Shown one piece after another: positions 63,066 to 64,000 of a DNA stretch of 64,000 nucleotides. The stretch is from Nocardia elegans NBRC 108235 (lineage in GTDB: Bacteria; Actinomycetota; Actinomycetes; Mycobacteriales; Mycobacteriaceae). The stretch covers positions 310,001 to 374,000 of the forward strand of contig NZ_BDBF01000001.1 in assembly GCF_001612845.1 (NCBI RefSeq). Direction: 5' to 3'. Position 1 is the first letter of the stretch, and each line of letters starts with the position of its first letter. The position numbers were made by a program, and so were the translations under genes. The notes beneath the pieces are model-generated. The model saw only the letters and a list, made by a program, of their open reading frames with translations. It had not been told where the DNA came from and ran no database searches.

Positions 63066-64000
63066 ATGCACACCGTCGAGGCGCCCGAGGTCCGCACCTG
63101 GAATTTCCCCCGCGGGATCGCCAGCGTCGCGGTGATGATCGAATTCGCCACCGAGCACGGGGTCGACAGCGCCCGGCTGCTCGCCGGATCCGGTATCGCG
63201 CCGGCCACGCTCACCGACCCCGGCGCCCAGATTCCGGCCGAGGCCGAACTGGCGGTGGTGCGCAATCTGGTCGCCGAACTCGGCGACATCCCCGCGCTCG
63301 GCGTCGAGGTCGGGCGGCGGTACCGGCTGAGCACCTTCGGCATCTTCGGCTTCGCCTGCGTCACCAGTCCCACGCTGCGCGAGGCGATTTCGCTGGCCAT
63401 GCGGTACTACCGGCTCGGATTCGCCTTCTGCACACCGATCGTCGAGTATCGGCGCGACGATGTGGTCGCCTGGATCCATCACGAGCTCATCCCGCCGGAT
63501 GTGCAGACCTTCCTGGTGGAGCGCGACATCGTCGCCATGCATCGGGTAATGGCCGATCTGCTCGGCCACGACTTCTCCTTCGCCCGCATGGAATTCGGCT
63601 ACGACGAACCGCCCTACGCCGACCGGCTCGAGGCCGTGCTCGGCGCGCGGCCGCGCTTCGGGCGCGCGCACACCATGTTCACCGTCGCACCGGAAATCCT
63701 CGCCCAGCCGCTACCCCAGGCGAATCAGCAGACGTGGGCGGTCTGTATCGCTCAGTGCCGGGATCTGGTGCAGCGCCGCAGCGCGCGCACGGGTATCGCG
63801 GCCGAGGTCCGGGAACGCTTGCTGCCCGGCAGCGGCGCGACCGGTATCACCACGCCGCCGCCGATCGAGGCGGTGGCCCGGGAGCTCAACATGAGTGTGC
63901 GAACGCTGCGCCGCCGCCTCACCGAGGCCGGGACCAGTTACCGGGCGCTGCTCGACGAGGTGCGCCGCGCGCTCGCGCAGGAAATGCTCTCGGGGACGCC
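63066..64000 (+). CDS. AraC-family regulator, 3' end outside window
   Basis: At least 311 residues, running off the window. The N-terminal Arabinose_bd/OruR-type domain (ASVAVMIEFATEHGVDSARL, FGIFGFACVTSPTLREAISL) is followed by the first HTH of the AraC domain (IEAVARELNMSVRTLRRRLT EAG). The frame has no stop before base 64000. ATG 63066 follows a CATAAT by six bases. It is divergent from the four-helix membrane protein gene; the target is unknown. Confidence 0.88.
   Translation, partial: MHTVEAPEVRTWNFPRGIASVAVMIEFATEHGVDSARLLAGSGIAPATLTDPGAQIPAEAELAVVRNLVAELGDIPALGVEVGRRYRLSTFGIFGFACVTSPTLREAISLAMRYYRLGFAFCTPIVEYRRDDVVAWIHHELIPPDVQTFLVERDIVAMHRVMADLLGHDFSFARMEFGYDEPPYADRLEAVLGARPRFGRAHTMFTVAPEILAQPLPQANQQTWAVCIAQCRDLVQRRSARTGIAAEVRERLLPGSGATGITTPPPIEAVARELNMSVRTLRRRLTEAGTSYRALLDEVRRALAQEMLSGT

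Overview
The window is chromosomal DNA from a mycolic-acid actinomycete, most probably a Nocardia (or a close relative). The DNA is very GC-rich. GTG and TTG starts, 1-8 base start/stop overlaps and leaderless promoters are common. The first 23 kb keeps the gene order of Mycobacterium tuberculosis Rv3035 to Rv3055. The later presence of an nltABCD-type beta-lactone locus points to Nocardia. All homology statements come from recognising sequences by eye; no search was run. No rRNA, tRNA, insertion sequence, prophage or CRISPR array was found.

Layout. 0-23 kb (conserved backbone): PQQ-propeller lipoprotein, two methyltransferases, an EchA17-like enoyl-CoA hydratase, a NUDIX hydrolase, an ABC ATPase, a PTH2-like protein, serB, ctaD, divergent fecB, a small kinase, a MerR gene with no normal start codon, nrdF, a GNAT, an alpha/beta hydrolase, mgtE, nrdHIE, a zinc-free L36 gene (rpmJ2) under a Zur box, and an FMN reductase/TetR pair. 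nrdF and nrdHIE each carry two NrdR boxes exactly 32 bp apart. 23-28.4 kb: nadE and a molybdenum cofactor locus (moaA-moaD divergent from moeA, a moaC-mog fusion, moaE). 28.4-36.6 kb: MarR/F420-dependent oxidoreductase pair, a CobW GTPase, a peptidoglycan amidase with a long low-complexity tail, a small secreted protein, galTK and an SDR.

36.9-45.7 kb: one tight eight-gene operon. It holds two OleA-like thiolases (one without the catalytic Cys), an OleC-like beta-lactone synthetase and an OleD-like reductase, and no OleB decarboxylase, so the expected product is an intact long-chain beta-lactone (nocardiolactone type). The same operon continues, mostly through 4-base overlaps, with a small membrane protein, a PapA-like acyltransferase, an MMPL exporter and a hotdog thioesterase. 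This looks like a full make-modify-export unit and is the most interesting locus here.

45.7-53 kb: quinone oxidoreductase/TetR pair with twin operators, a second F420-type oxidoreductase, HdeD and GlsB-type membrane proteins, an orphan MCE protein, a four-helix membrane protein with a plasmid-spread (SpdB/DUF2637) look, and an 11-copy 25-bp tandem repeat. 53-60.7 kb: an oxidation cluster with a Baeyer-Villiger-type monooxygenase, two SDRs, a 2Fe-2S reductase translationally coupled to a ferritin-like diiron protein (PF10118), TetR, and CYP51. 60.8-64 kb: a stress island with a SigF/SigB-family sigma factor, a Rho_N-type basic protein, a CsbD-like protein under a perfect GTTT-N15-GGGTAT promoter, a four-helix membrane protein, and an AraC regulator cut by the window end.
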